Source of the DNA: Himantopus leucocephalus
Taxonomy: Eukaryota; Chordata; Aves; Charadriiformes; Recurvirostridae
Reading direction: 5' to 3'
DNA: 64,000 nt
Assembly: GCA_003993805.1 (NCBI GenBank)
Contig: RSEF01000014.1
Coordinates: 6,881,890 to 6,945,889, forward strand
Shown here: positions 12,801-23,700 of the stretch, piece by piece
How positions within the stretch are numbered: the first letter of the stretch is position 1
How the letters are laid out: each line of letters begins with the position of its first letter
Translations under genes and position numbers: made by a program
The notes under the pieces: generated by a model
The model's database searches: none
Told to the model about the DNA's origin: nothing
The model's input: the letters and a program-made list of their open reading frames with translations, nothing else

Positions 12801-15800
12801 GCTTTCATCGCAAAGCAAACAGGGACCAGATCTTCCCAATGCGGTAGCTCTGCTCAGGCTGTCAGCCTGGCATTGCTTTTGTCATGTTTGGGGTCTGAGC
12901 ACCCCAATGTTTTCTCTCACTCCTGTTGCTGCTGGTTCTCCTCTCCCTCTCTTGCCTGGAGATGCTGGAGGGGGGTGGTGGTGAATGTCTCCTTGCTCAG
13001 TAATTACAGGTGCAGGGAGGAACAAGGAAGGTCTTCCCAGCTGCCTTTCCCCGAGCAGGGAGGATTTGCTTTTGAGCAAGTGTAAACGTCAGATCTCCAT
13101 CCCCTCGTGCTGGTGAGGAGGTGGCAGCGTCTACATCACGGACACCAGGCAGGTGAGGACAAGCCTGGACCATGCACCTACAGAGGCCCCTGCTCTCCCT
13201 AACCTCCTGCTTCTTCTGGGCTGAGAAATGAATGTGGATTTTCCTCTTTGTTGCTCTGCACAGGGCAAGACAAGCAAATGCAATAAGATCTAGAGCTTTT
13301 TACATGAACAAATCAAATCGTGAACTGCTATCAGTTAATTAGGATGATTCAGTGCCCTGCGCAGCCTGCAGCTCCCAGCAAAGCCCTCTCCACCGGCTGC
13401 TCCGGAGCTGCTGAAGCCAGCCAGATACAGCAGCTCCCGCTTAATCGTGTTTCCTTTCAATTACCTCTCTGGATGGGCAAAGTCCGGGAAGCATTTTGTG
13501 TCCCTTCAGGGAGATTGAGGCTGAGCTGCAGCCCCACAGCAGCTACATGGACAGAAGGCACTGGACCACATCTGAGTAAAATGTGGGCCAAAGTGGGGTC
13601 AAAGCCAGCAGCGAGGCGGAGGGAAGGGTTCGGTTACTGGCTCGGTGTAACCTGGCCGATGAGACTCAATGAAGATGTGACTTGCACCGATCTGTTGCTC
13701 TGGGGGGAAACCAGCACCGATCCAGTGGGGAAGGAGAGGGAAGGGTGGGGGGAGAACAGGGGAATAACTATCTGGTGGTTGGATAACGCAGGAGGAATCG
13801 CATCTGCTCGCACCCCATAACCGCTCGCTGCTGCCGGCGTGGTGGCTGAATTTGGTCTGTCAGGCAGGAGGTGGATATCGCTTGCCACGGTGCAGGCTGT
13901 GAGGGAAAGCCTTGCAGCAACAGTGTATTTTAACTCCCTTTTCCCATGGTGGCAGACGATGGAAGAGCCTCCTGGACCCCGCAGCAGAGCAGAAACCACC
14001 GACAGCCTCATTTATAACCACAACCTGCTCAAACAGCATTGCCATGCATCCCGATTCCCACCACGCCGACAGCCCCCTCCGCTTGCTTTCTTCCTCTCCA
14101 CCCCAGCCACGATGCTCCGTCTCTGAAGCCCAGCCAGGAGGGATTCAGGGACTCCCCGGTGTCCCTCCAGCCCCAAGTTTTCTCCTGGCAGTTCACGAAA
14201 TGGTCCTGCATTGATTGCTGCCTTTCATCTCTTTGTTCAAAGCCCGCTGCCTTCGCTGCAGCTTTCACACAACAGGTCTTTCATCACCACGGTGGTTTTT
14301 ATTTATTCCTTTTGGTGGCTGTATTGATGGCCAAGTTCCTCCTTTTTTGGTCCTCACTCAAAATTAGATAAAACGACATTAAAAATGAAGCTGTTCCAGG
14401 CTTTTCCACCATAAGGAAAACTTTCTGGTTTGGTTTTGTTGTTTGGGGTTTTTTTTCAAGTAAGGCCACAAGCAAGAGTTTCTCATCCTCTGAAAAGAGG
14501 ATGCATCACAAGATGCTTCTGATGCCTTGAAGGGCATGTGCCACCGTAAGCCCTGTGGCTCCTGCTCACACCAGTCCCCACCGCAGAGCCCAGTCCCTGT
14601 TACTTGCAGCCCAGGGAAACCAACAGAGCGTCGCTGGCACAAAAGAAGGAGCAGCTTTTAGGGTCTCTTTGGGGATATGCCACGGCAAAGCGTTTCTGCA
14701 AAGAGGAGAGCTGGTGTGCGTGGAGCGCGGGGGGGACGGGGATTAGCCAACTGTTATTTTTAAGCACCAGGCTAAGAGGATCTCTGCAGCGACGTAGGAA
14801 GCTCTGGGTTAGCATCTCGTGCTGGTGATCGCCTTGGGGTGAAAGCCAAGGGAGCACCCATCTCCTCCTGCTCCCCATCCAGCCCTGGCACCCAGCGAGA
14901 GGCAGAGGATGCCCTGCAGACCTGACCCCCCCCCCAGTGCCCTGCAGCCCCTGCCCCGCGCGTGGGCTCTACCCCTGCAAGACATTCCGTAACACCTCAC
15001 CCCCATCTAACAAGTTGTCTCTAGAAAGGATCGCAATGAAGTTTGAGCACACTAATTTTGGATAAACCAAGCAACAGGCTGGCACATGCGTTCTGCTTGG
15101 GGGGGGGGAGGGGGGGACTGAGGTGGGGGGCAGCCCCTGCTCTGCTGCCCGGCTCCCAAAGAGCCTCTGCACCACTGCTGTGGGGCAAAGGTACGGTTTT
15201 CCTCCTCCTCTGGGGGGACAGAGCTTTGCTTGGCTCCGTCTCCCCCTGGCCCTGTCCTCTGTATGACAGCTGGGAAAAACAGTTGTGAATTCTCTGTTCT
15301 CACAAGGAGTTTTGGACCAGATGCGTCGTGCAGACCTCCTGCATGTCCCCCAGGTAAAGGTTATCGGGAGGCAGCTACAGCATCATAATGGTCTTTGAGC
15401 AGGTGCCCACGTGTTTCAGGCAGCTTTTGGAGGTGCAAGCATGGATTTTCCCTGCGGGACATCTGGAAGGAGAGGAGCTGGTGGCTGGGGCGGGGGGGTG
15501 GTGGAAGGGAGATCTCCTGCCCTTACTCAGCGCAGGCAAACATCCCTCAGGGGTGTTCCTGTCTGGAGCAGGCAAGAAACACCATCACTACACCTTTCAA
15601 GACAAGTTTTTGTCTATCTGACTCTAACAGGACCACTGTGAGTCTGACAGTGGCAGTAGCAGAGCTGAATGCCCCCCAGGAACTATGCCAGCATGTGGGA
15701 CCCTCCGCGGCCATGAAAACATCCCCACCACAGTCACAGGGAGCTGGGAGCAAAGCCTGTCCTTGGTGCCAAACTGAGCACCCCCAGAACCTCCCCGAGC

Positions 15801-16593
15801 CCCGTCTGGCCGTGCATCGTCCAGCACTGTGCGATCTGACTCATCCTCGGCCACCCAGCGTGCCGGAGGGCTGCGGGCGGCCGCTGTCCCCACATCACCC
15901 ACCAGCTCCCTGCCAAGGCCACATCCGATCCCGCAGCAGCGTGCGTGGCCGAGTGCCCTCTGACCCGTGCCCAGCAGTCCTCAGGTTTCCCCCTCCTCGG
16001 GCAACACCACGAGGTTTCTTAACACACCTGAGCTGTTAAAACAAGTTCCTGCTGCTGCTGGAAAACCTCCCTGGGTATTTCATGGAGGGGGTAAAGGATC
16101 TACCACCAGTGCATCCCATGGGAGCCCCACGGAGCCCCCAGGTCCAGGCTGGGGGAGCCACCATGAGGGGGCTTCACCTGGGCGCAGCGGGTCCCCAGGC
16201 AATACCGGTCCCTCTGTGGAGGGTTCGTGGCTGGTGGTGGGGTCTGTTCCTGTGGGGAACTGGGCTCCCGTTCCCCCAGCAGCAAGAAGACAACGGTGAA
16301 GTTAAACCCAGCGAAATGCAGCGAGGGCTCCCAAGGATGCTCAGAATCCCTTAGGGATGCAGAAAGGCAGACAGCCTTCTCCCAAAAGCCCAGCCCGCAC
16401 CTGCCCTGGGCTTTGGGGCACTCAGCAGCTTTTGAAGGTCCCTTCGGGCTCCATCCCCGCCGGAGCCGGGCCCGGGCAGGGGCTGGGGCTGTGCCGGGGC
16501 TCCGCACGCCCCCGGGGGTCGGGGACCGCCGCACCGACGGCTTTACCTGGCGTAGCGCGTCTTCTGGAAATCCAGGACCCGGGACACGAACAT
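816..16593 (-). CDS. MMD2: MMD2 / PAQR10, monocyte to macrophage differentiation-associated protein 2 (complete, 7 coding exons)
   Basis: Coding exons in minus-strand order are 16593-16547, 3541-3460, 2793-2633, 2537-2463, 2158-2057, 1483-1414 and 1019-816. They total 741 nt and encode 246 aa plus a TAG stop, with every junction GT-AG and in phase. The protein starts [20 protein letters not shown] and closely follows vertebrate MMD2, whose shorter human form I recall as also 246 aa. It is a seven-helix PAQR (hemolysin III-like) membrane protein. The family's putative metal-site residues are present: S83 and H87 (STIFH), D107 (FDRMVIYFF), and H212/H216 in AHAIWH. From family knowledge, PAQR10 sits in the Golgi and promotes Ras signalling there; nothing in the sequence shows this directly. 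The start is the ATG in the CpG-island exon and agrees with the ortholog N-terminus. The gene is divergent from WIPI2. No truncation or frameshift is seen. Confidence 0.96.
3984..4050 (+). mobile_element. MIR-like SINE core remnant (tentative)
   Basis: The segment around TTCATTTCATGGGTGGAAAA followed by CTGAGACACCACGTAAC resembles the MIR core (ATTTTACAGATGRGGAAACTGAG...). It is short and diverged, and it rests on pattern memory only, so a RepeatMasker comparison is required. Confidence 0.4.
7660..7800 (+). mobile_element. MIR/L2-like remnant (tentative)
   Basis: The order of a C/T-rich stretch (CTCTCGCCCCTCTTTTCCCC), then GGATAATAATTTTGAC, then GGATAACGTGAGG recalls the 3' part of MIR (TTTCCCCATCTGTAAAATGGGGATAATAA...GAGGATTAAATGAG). 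It is highly diverged and could be chance. Confidence 0.3.
8430..8815 (+). mobile_element. CR1 LINE, 5'-truncated 3' end
   Basis: This region translates to the C-terminal tail of a CR1-type ORF2: [20 protein letters not shown], then [12 protein letters not shown], then [14 protein letters not shown], ending at a TAG near 8736-8738. It is followed by the typical CR1 3' untranslated end with CGGACCAGATGATCCTTGAG and GTTCCTTCCAACCTGG, ending near ATTCTACGA. It lies on the plus strand, antisense to MMD2, inside intron 1. The upstream part of the element is missing, as is usual for CR1 insertions. The readable frame suggests only moderate divergence. Confidence 0.9.
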
Positions 16594-16850
16594 CGCGGCG
16601 GTGCCATGGGGGGTCCCGGGGGGGCGGCGGCGGCTGCTCAGCCCCGGGCCGGGGAGGGGGGTGGGAGGGTGGGAAAGTGCCGCCCGGGGGAACGGCACCA
16701 ACTCCGCGGGCTCCGGCGGGGCGGGGAGGAGAAGGGGCGGCCGGTCCGGCCCAGCCCAGCCCGGTCCCGGCCCCCTCCCACCCCCCCCGAGTTGCTCGGG
16801 AGAGCGACACCGGGAAAACAAAGGCGACCTCCGGGAGGGGGGAGCCNNGG
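16420..16850 (-). promoter_or_regulatory. MMD2: MMD2 CpG-island promoter / first exon
   Basis: The DNA around and upstream of the MMD2 start codon (ATG at 16593-16591) is extremely GC- and CpG-rich, including runs of GGGGCGG type, which are Sp/KLF-type boxes. This is consistent with a CpG-island promoter. The exact transcription start cannot be fixed. Two unresolved bases lie at 16847-16848. Confidence 0.7.
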
Positions 16851-16886
16851 GGGGAGCCAGCCCCGCTGCCGCCCTCAGATGTGCAA

Positions 16887-16944
16887 AGAGGAGGAGGAGG
16901 AGGATGGAGGAGGAGGAGGAAGAAGAAAAAAGGGAGGGAGGGGG
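16887..16944. repeat. (GGA)n / purine-rich simple repeat
   Basis: An imperfect GAGGAGGAGGAGGAGGATGG repeat grades into GAAGAAGAAAAAAGGGAGGG. It is a polypurine/polypyrimidine tract in the upstream part of the MMD2 promoter region. Confidence 0.9.
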
Positions 16945-17115
16945 ATCCCGTCCAACTCCGCCCGGCTACAGCAACCTGCACGATCTCCCTTAGCCGCCCC
17001 GGCGGTTTTAAGCACAGCTAAAAATATTCCCGCCCCCCNGGGTTTGGCCCCTGGAAATGTGAATCCCCTCCCTGTGTATTTTCTGCAACTCAGCTGTTTG
17101 CTTCTCGTCCGTGCG

Positions 17116-17119
<4 letters not shown>

Positions 17120-17147
<28 letters not shown>
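17120..17147. repeat. poly-C homopolymer (28 nt)
   Basis: An uninterrupted C tract follows GTGCGTGTG. Its length is likely imprecise, because other long C/G tracts in this assembly carry N bases. Confidence 0.9.
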
Positions 17148-17149
17148 GC

Positions 17150-20080
17150 CTCGGCCACCCTGCTCATAGCCGGGTCCTCCAGGAGGGGCACCGAGATGTC
17201 CCTGCCTGCCCCAGGGCAGGGCCAGCCCGCCCCGGCCTCCCCGGGGAGCTGCTTTGTTTGGCTTTGCCTTTATTTATTTGATTGTAATGATTTTTATTTT
17301 GTTTTTCCCATTATTTTCCAGGGGGCCCCGGCAGGGATGGGCGGCTCTGTCCCGGCCCCATCACTGTGGGGTGCCCGTGGGCGGGGACACGGCTCCCACC
17401 AGCATCCCACCATCCCCCTCTGCTCGGGAGAAGGGGGAGGAAGAAGCAGGACAGCAAGGCAAAGGACTGGAGACCCCAGGATCCTCACCCCGGCTCCATC
17501 CTAAGCCTTCACCCTTCCATCCTCTGCATCACCCAGGGAGGCTCTCACAGGTGAGATCCCCACGTACATCTGAGGTTGGGCAGCTCAGAGAGGGGCTGTA
17601 AAAGGCGATGGGGGCTTGTCTGCAGGCAGATGGCCATCATCTCTGCCAGAGACTGCAGGCACCTTCAGGTCAGCAGCTAAGGGACAAGAAAGGTGACATA
17701 AGGCCAGCAGCAACTGGAGGAGGAGAGCCCTGGTCTCCCCAGTGCAACCTCTCCTTGCTGATGCTGTAATAACGTTGATGGGAGGAAGGTGGAACAGCTG
17801 AGGACATCTCAACATGAAGGATTATGCTCATATGGCCATTTCCATGGGAAATCACACACACACACACATCTTCCAGAAGTCAAAACAGACAAAAATTAAG
17901 TGGTCCCTTAATTCAAGGCATGAATTAATCCCGACACTCTCTGCAACCCCTTCCAAAACCAGCTCATCTCCCCAGGGGATGTAAATGGGGTGATGCTCCG
18001 GGTGCATGATGCATTGTGGAGTGTCCTCAACACACGCAAGAAGCATCCCGGTTCCCTGACGCCGGGAGCTGACAGCAGGGTCAGCCTCCCTTCACGGATG
18101 AAAGATGCCGACGGGGACCAGGCTGGTGACAGTGGGATCCAGGACATGCAGGGGGGGAACAAAATAAGGCCCATCTTTGGCAGGACCTTCCCAGCATATC
18201 TGGGACAGCCAAGCCCTGGCTGAGAGCAGCAGGTCCAAGCTGAAATGCAGAGTGAGATCATCTCCAAAAACCTCTCCCACGCTCTGCCACTTAGCCGGGA
18301 AGATTTTTTTTCAAGTTCCTTCCCCAGCCTTCTAGATGATGAGGCTTTGGCAAAGGCGATTTCATGATGCCTGTGCCCTGCTTTACCTTTCTCGGGGCCT
18401 GAATAGGGGAGGGAAAGAAAACGGCGATAAACTGTGTTTAACAAAATAACCCCCAGCCCTGAAGCCCCCAGCCCGCGGTGCTGGCAAGGGACACCTGAAG
18501 TGAACCATCAGTCCTGAAATAGATCTGTCTCAGAGGGCAAAAGGCAAATTGAATGAAAAATAAGTTACTATTTTTGAAGCCTGAATCCAGTTGTTATGGC
18601 AACCAAAGCCTCGCACATCGTGCTGGGGAATGGCTCCAGCCCCAGCGCTGCCTCCAGACCTGGCAGCCGGAGATCGCAGGCAGCCGGGAGCTGCTCGATG
18701 GTGGGATGAGGAGATGCCCGTGCTCACACCACCTGTACCCCGCTGGGACGCGTCCCCTCCCCACGTGGCAGGTCCCCTCGCATCCTTGCTTTTCTTTCCT
18801 CCTCCGTCCCTGGGGCTCTTCCCACCTTCTTGCAAAGATCTGCGTAATTGTAATGATGTTGAGGAGAGTTTCCAAGATTCAGGGGTGCCCTGCATGCAGT
18901 GACATTTTTTAATGTCACTAAAATGGGGGGGTCTTGCAGAGCTTTCCTTTAGAGGAGGAATGGATCATGAAGCCCAGGACTGCTTCCTCCCCAAAACAGG
19001 CAAAATCCCAAACCCTGCAGGAGTCCCATAGCTGGAAACACCTCTGTGCGTTGTCCCCCATTCCCGATGATGAGTCCCAGTGGGATTCTGGCTGCGACCG
19101 GTGTGAATATCCGCACCTTTGGGTGCTACGATGGTGGCATTGGACTCTCCTGGCAGCATACCAGGGAGGGAGGTTTTCTTGCGCATTAAGCTGCTGGAGC
19201 CAGCAGGTGAGAAAAGAGACAATTTGAGATCAAAATCTGCCATCTCTTAGCAGGAAAAACCTCCCCGTGAGAGAAGGAACTTTGGATGGGCAGGAGGAGT
19301 TACGGGATGCATGGATGGGTCAGCAGCAGGTGTAACGGAGGCAGGGGAACAGCGTGGGGGAACAGCGTGGGGACCAGGACCGGCGGGGGGGGTGGCTGTG
19401 GCAGGGTGGACACAGGGCGGCGGGATGCCGGGGCAGGACCACTTGGGTTTAAGCCATTTGGAGGGGTCTCCTCGCCAGGAGCCGGAGGGGGGTTAAACGT
19501 GGAGGAGCCCGGAGGGTCCCTTATACATCGGGGGGGGGCACTGGGCTGGGGAAGGAGGTCGCCCCATCGGTCCGGTGTGCATCATTCACCAACACGCTCC
19601 CCGGCGAGGTTTCCAGACATTCCTGGTTCGTTTTTTTCCCTTTTTGTCCTCGCACAGTTTGTTTATTAATCTTATGTCCCCGCACGCTGTGCTCCCCGGA
19701 GCTGGCAGCCCCTGCTGCCCCTCGCTCTGAAATTTGAAATTTGTCCTCCTGCCCACGTCTGGCTGTCCTGCGAGGCGGGGGACCCCCCCAAAGGCCGGGG
19801 TGGACCCCTGGCCACGACAAGGCCACTGCACTCAGTGGTGACCTCCCCCCGGAACAGGCTGCGGCCAGGAGCGGAGCCCGGTGTGTGTCCCCCCCCCNCG
19901 CGCTGTCCCATCTGCTGAGCCTTGGGGACCTCCCGTGGTACGAAGCAGAACTGCAGAGGCGCCGGCGGGCGGGGACCACGCCGGCTTTGACCGTGCAGGG
20001 TCCGTAAGGAACTGCGACAGCAACGCGGCGGTCGCAGTCAAGGCTGGGGACAGTGGGGACACACGTCAGTCGGGGACAAC
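17150..20080. other. MMD2-WIPI2 head-to-head intergenic region
   Basis: There is no supported gene between the divergent MMD2 and WIPI2 promoters. The sequence is GC-rich with a short (CA)n run near 17854-17868, a poly-C/N patch ending at 19898, and scattered unconserved-looking open frames. No splice-consistent exon with recognisable similarity was found. Confidence 0.7.
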
Positions 20081-20700
20081 GGCCTGGGGTACGCATCTCC
20101 CATCCAGCCGCCGACCCCCGCGGACCCTGCTTAGCTTCAGAACGCCGCCGCCCCGCCCTTTCTCCCAACCAAGTTCGGCGCCACCGCCCGGGCGCATGCG
20201 CGGCTCCTCCCGCCCCGCCGGGCGGGCGCATGCGCGGTGGCGGTACGGTGGCCGGCAGGGGGGCGGGCTGGCGGGGGCCGACGGGGCGGGGGCGGCGCAG
20301 GCGCGGGGCCGCTCCGCCGCCCGCAGCGTAAACAAGGGGCCGGCGGGGATGAGGAGGCCGCGGGTGCGCGGCGGGGGCCGGGGCCGCCGAGGCTGAGGTG
20401 GGCTGCCTGCTGGAGGCGTTCCCCACCCCTTCCCTACCCCCGCCGGACGGGGGTGGCGAGGGCCGTCCCGCCATGAACTTGGCCAGTCAGAGCGGCGACG
20501 CCGGCAGCGGCCATCTGCTCTTCGCCAACTTCAACCAGGACAACACGTAAGGGGAGGGGATGAGCCCGGCCTGAGGGGGAGCCCGGCCTGGCCGAGGGGG
20601 GCGGCGGGGAGGGGGAGCCTGAGAGGGCCGCGGCCGGGGGAGGCTGAGGCCTGGCCGCTGAGGGAGGCCTGGCGGGGCCCGCCCCCCTCCGCCCTGGTGC
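20080..20700 (+). promoter_or_regulatory. WIPI2: WIPI2 CpG-island promoter with paired NRF1-type sites
   Basis: This very CpG-rich stretch leads into the WIPI2 start codon at 20473. Two identical palindromes, GCGCATGCGC at 20192-20201 and 20226-20235, match the NRF1 consensus. GC boxes such as CCCGCCCCGCC and GGGGGCGGGC surround them. It has the appearance of a TATA-less housekeeping promoter. The transcription start is probably between the NRF1 pair and the ATG, but the sequence alone does not fix it. Confidence 0.75.
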
Positions 20701-23700
20701 CAGCCCTTCCCGTGGGTGCCACCGAGTGGGGCCGGGGTCCCCGTGAGGTGGGGGGGAGAGCAACAGCACACATACACACAGACCCCCTCCGGCTTGTGCG
20801 TGGAGCTGCGGGGCGTGAGGCCGCTCTCGGAGGGACAGGCAGCAGAGGGCTAATGGGCCGATGGAGCTGTGGTTGCGGCGTGTCCCCTTCTCCCTCCCCC
20901 GGGTTGTCGCCCTGGGGAGCGTTTCCTTCTCGTACTTGCGAGGCATTGCTCCCTGCTGCTTCGGGAAGGGGAGGTGGGGCTGGTTCTGCTTCTTGATGAT
21001 ATCCAGCCTTTAGGGGAGAGAGAGAGATAACGTGAAGACCCAAGTGTTTGGGGAGATGCAAAGGCTTCATCCAAAAGCTCATTATAGCTATCTTTTGATA
21101 CAGCTTTTTTATTTTCATCTGCTCTTTGTGTTGAAGCAGTATGCCTTAGGCTTAAACGTCTTTTTATAAGCCCATGCTTCTTTTGGTTTGGATTTTTGAA
21201 AAAGAGGCCTTTCTCAGGTAGTCCTTGAAATTGCACTTACTCGTGTTTCAATTCTAGAAAGGGTAAGATAGTTCATGCTGCATATCTTGCAGGTTATTTA
21301 ACTGTTGCAGCATATTTAGATTAATTAATTAGTTTTTAATATGGGGTATTAAAAAGCAATATTTTTCAGCTTAAGAAATCCCTGTTAGTTGGAATTGGAG
21401 CACTAAAGATCCTTTAAAGAAGGATTTGAGTGTCTTAAATACCAGAGAGATGAAACTGGGGGGCAATAACCGAAAGAACTTGAACTTGATAAACGAGGAG
21501 TTTTGTTTTAGGAAGTGAGTAAGAGGAAATGATCTCAGGTTGGCATCACAGAGTGTAATCCACATGTGTGGTGGTGTTTTTCTCTTTTAACAGCTTATTT
21601 GTTCATTTCACAAGCAGTGATATCTTGTTCTCAGGAGAGATCTTCGACTGTCTTCAGCATGTACTGTAGCATATGAGAACTGTTAAGGCAAGAAGATTAT
21701 TTATGGTGACCTCCAAGATTGAGGAGAAAGGCCACATCACAGAAGGAAATACTCTGCTTTTGTAGGTTTTGTTTGGGGGTGAAGAGATGAATGAGTGAAG
21801 CTGGATAGACTTGAGACAAGAGACTTTAACAGTAAATAACTTATGATAAATGATGGGGGGAAGCAGTAGTCTCCTGTGGATGTGTAAGTAAATCATTATC
21901 CATATGTTGATTTGAGCCAAAGGCTTTTGCAACTACTTTTCACTTTTTTTTCATTGAGTACCATATAGAGCTCACTCTGTCATTGTGCATATAAAACATA
22001 CCCGTACTTTTCTCGGATACCATCCATTTTTTACCTATTACTAGATAAAACAAGTCATAATAACTAGGACATCTGTCACCTCTTTCCTTTGCAGTTTATA
22101 AAGGTCATTATATTAGTTTTTAGGTTAAACTGTGCTGTCCAACTGGGTGATCTAAAAGCTCTACTATTTCTCCTTCCTTAAAGCAACTGCCCATTGTCAG
22201 TTGCGCCTTAGCTTTGTGGAGAGCTGTATATATTTAAAAGATCACCGAGCTGTGACAAATAAAAATTCTTCTGAAGAAGACAGCTCCAGGCTTGACTTGA
22301 GAACAAACCCACGACAGAAGTAAAAAGAAAGCAAATGTAATATAAACTTATATCTAGGTGGTCTTTGGCTTGTACGCCTTGAAATCTTTCTTCAAGGAAG
22401 AGTAAAGTGTGATTCCTCTTTAACTTTTGAGTTTATGGGGTGGGCAAAAAGGGGCAAGTGGTTAATGATTTCTTTCTTGCTAATCCTCAAATGTGTATGC
22501 TACTTTGCTACTTTTCCCATTTCATTTTTGTAGATATCCAAAAGTGTTCTTCAGTTTCTGTGCTATAGCTGATTCTTTTGGTCTTCAGCATTCTAACTGC
22601 CATTGTGCAGCTAGATTAAAAAAAGGATATTTTTTTATATAGACTTTAGATTAGCTGGCAAGAGAATTTTGGTGATGATTCCATTTCTCTTTTTATATGA
22701 TCCAGACCTGGCCAATATATCTCTGTAATTCAAAGTCTTGGGGTATGAAGTCTTTCTTGTCATCTTGGCATATTTTTGCATTTTCAGATGTCCATTTTAG
22801 AAAGAACATAAATAGAAAAAGGCTCCTGTTGGTATTTTTTTGGTCTCTAAATTGTGAGAATAATATAAAAGGCCACTTACTTTGAGACAAATGAGATGGT
22901 TGGATGATGCGGAATAAGTATCCCTTCTTTCTAATAGCGTTTCAAAAGAAATCTCTCCAAGAAAAGTAGTAAGTACAAAAACAATAAGTCTTGCAGACAT
23001 ATTTGCAAGCAGCTTCTTACTAAAACACTTGTCTGATGTGGTAAGGGACCCAAGTAACTAAGTTGCATTCTGGTTTTTAAACTGAGTAGAACTTAGTGGT
23101 TGTAAGTTCTTTATGCTAAAGTTTATTTGATGATTTCTTTTCTCCTCTTTTTTTCACATGTGATCTTTCTTAGTTTCTTGTTTGAATAGAGAAACAAGAA
23201 GTCAACTCTCTGGGTTAATTAGTATACTACTCTAGATATCTAAATCATCACCACTTACCAGGTGAAAAGAGCTGAAAAGGATTTATTAGGAATGAAGTAC
23301 ACTTTGACGTGCTGGGCCTCAGAAAGCTTGCTTATTTTCAACTTACATTACAAGTAACTGGAGTCGTTTTCCAGACAGGCAAGGTAAACAAATGCATATT
23401 CTTTCAGCCAGTATATGAAAGACAAGCTTTGTTTACGTCTTCCCAGTCAGTAGAGCTCACATCATGTTTTAAGGTGTGCTTCAGTAATTAGAAAAATCGC
23501 TGACAGACAACACTGGAAAATAAATGACATGGGTGCATTGTTGTTATTACATTTAAAGCTTTTACCTTCGACTTAACAAGGTCCCGGTTCCACTCATGCT
23601 CAAATGCGTCCTGCTTGCCTAGGCAGCAGAGCCAATTGCCTTGTATTAGGAAAAGATGGTACTTGTTGCTGGTAAAAATAGGCATCAAGCTAACTTCTCC

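Larger units (their letters stand above)
3542..16546 (-). other. MMD2: MMD2 intron 1 (about 13 kb)
   Basis: This is the single long intron between the 47-nt first coding exon and exon 2. It is GC-rich with no supported exon inside. It holds a CR1 3' fragment (about 8430-8815), possible MIR/L2-like remnants near 3.98 kb and 7.66 kb, and short AT-rich patches (about 4318-4500, 13260-13470) that stand out from the GC-rich background. Open frames here have no recognisable protein similarity except the CR1 tail. Confidence 0.85.

Noticed and set aside
17018..17030. TATA/MEF2-like CTAAAAATATTCC upstream of MMD2
   Set aside because: It could be a MEF2 motif or a minus-strand TATA box, but it is about 425 bp from the ATG with no other support. 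Too weak to annotate.
16100..17169. Several 260-290-codon open frames around MMD2 exon 1
   Set aside because: They cross Ns, a GGA repeat and a poly-C tract on both strands. Only the 47-nt exon with [15 protein letters not shown] is supported.
19521..20474. 317-codon minus-strand open frame at the WIPI2 promoter
   Set aside because: It is a GC-rich shadow frame through a CpG island and an N, with low-complexity P/G/R-rich translation and no similarity.
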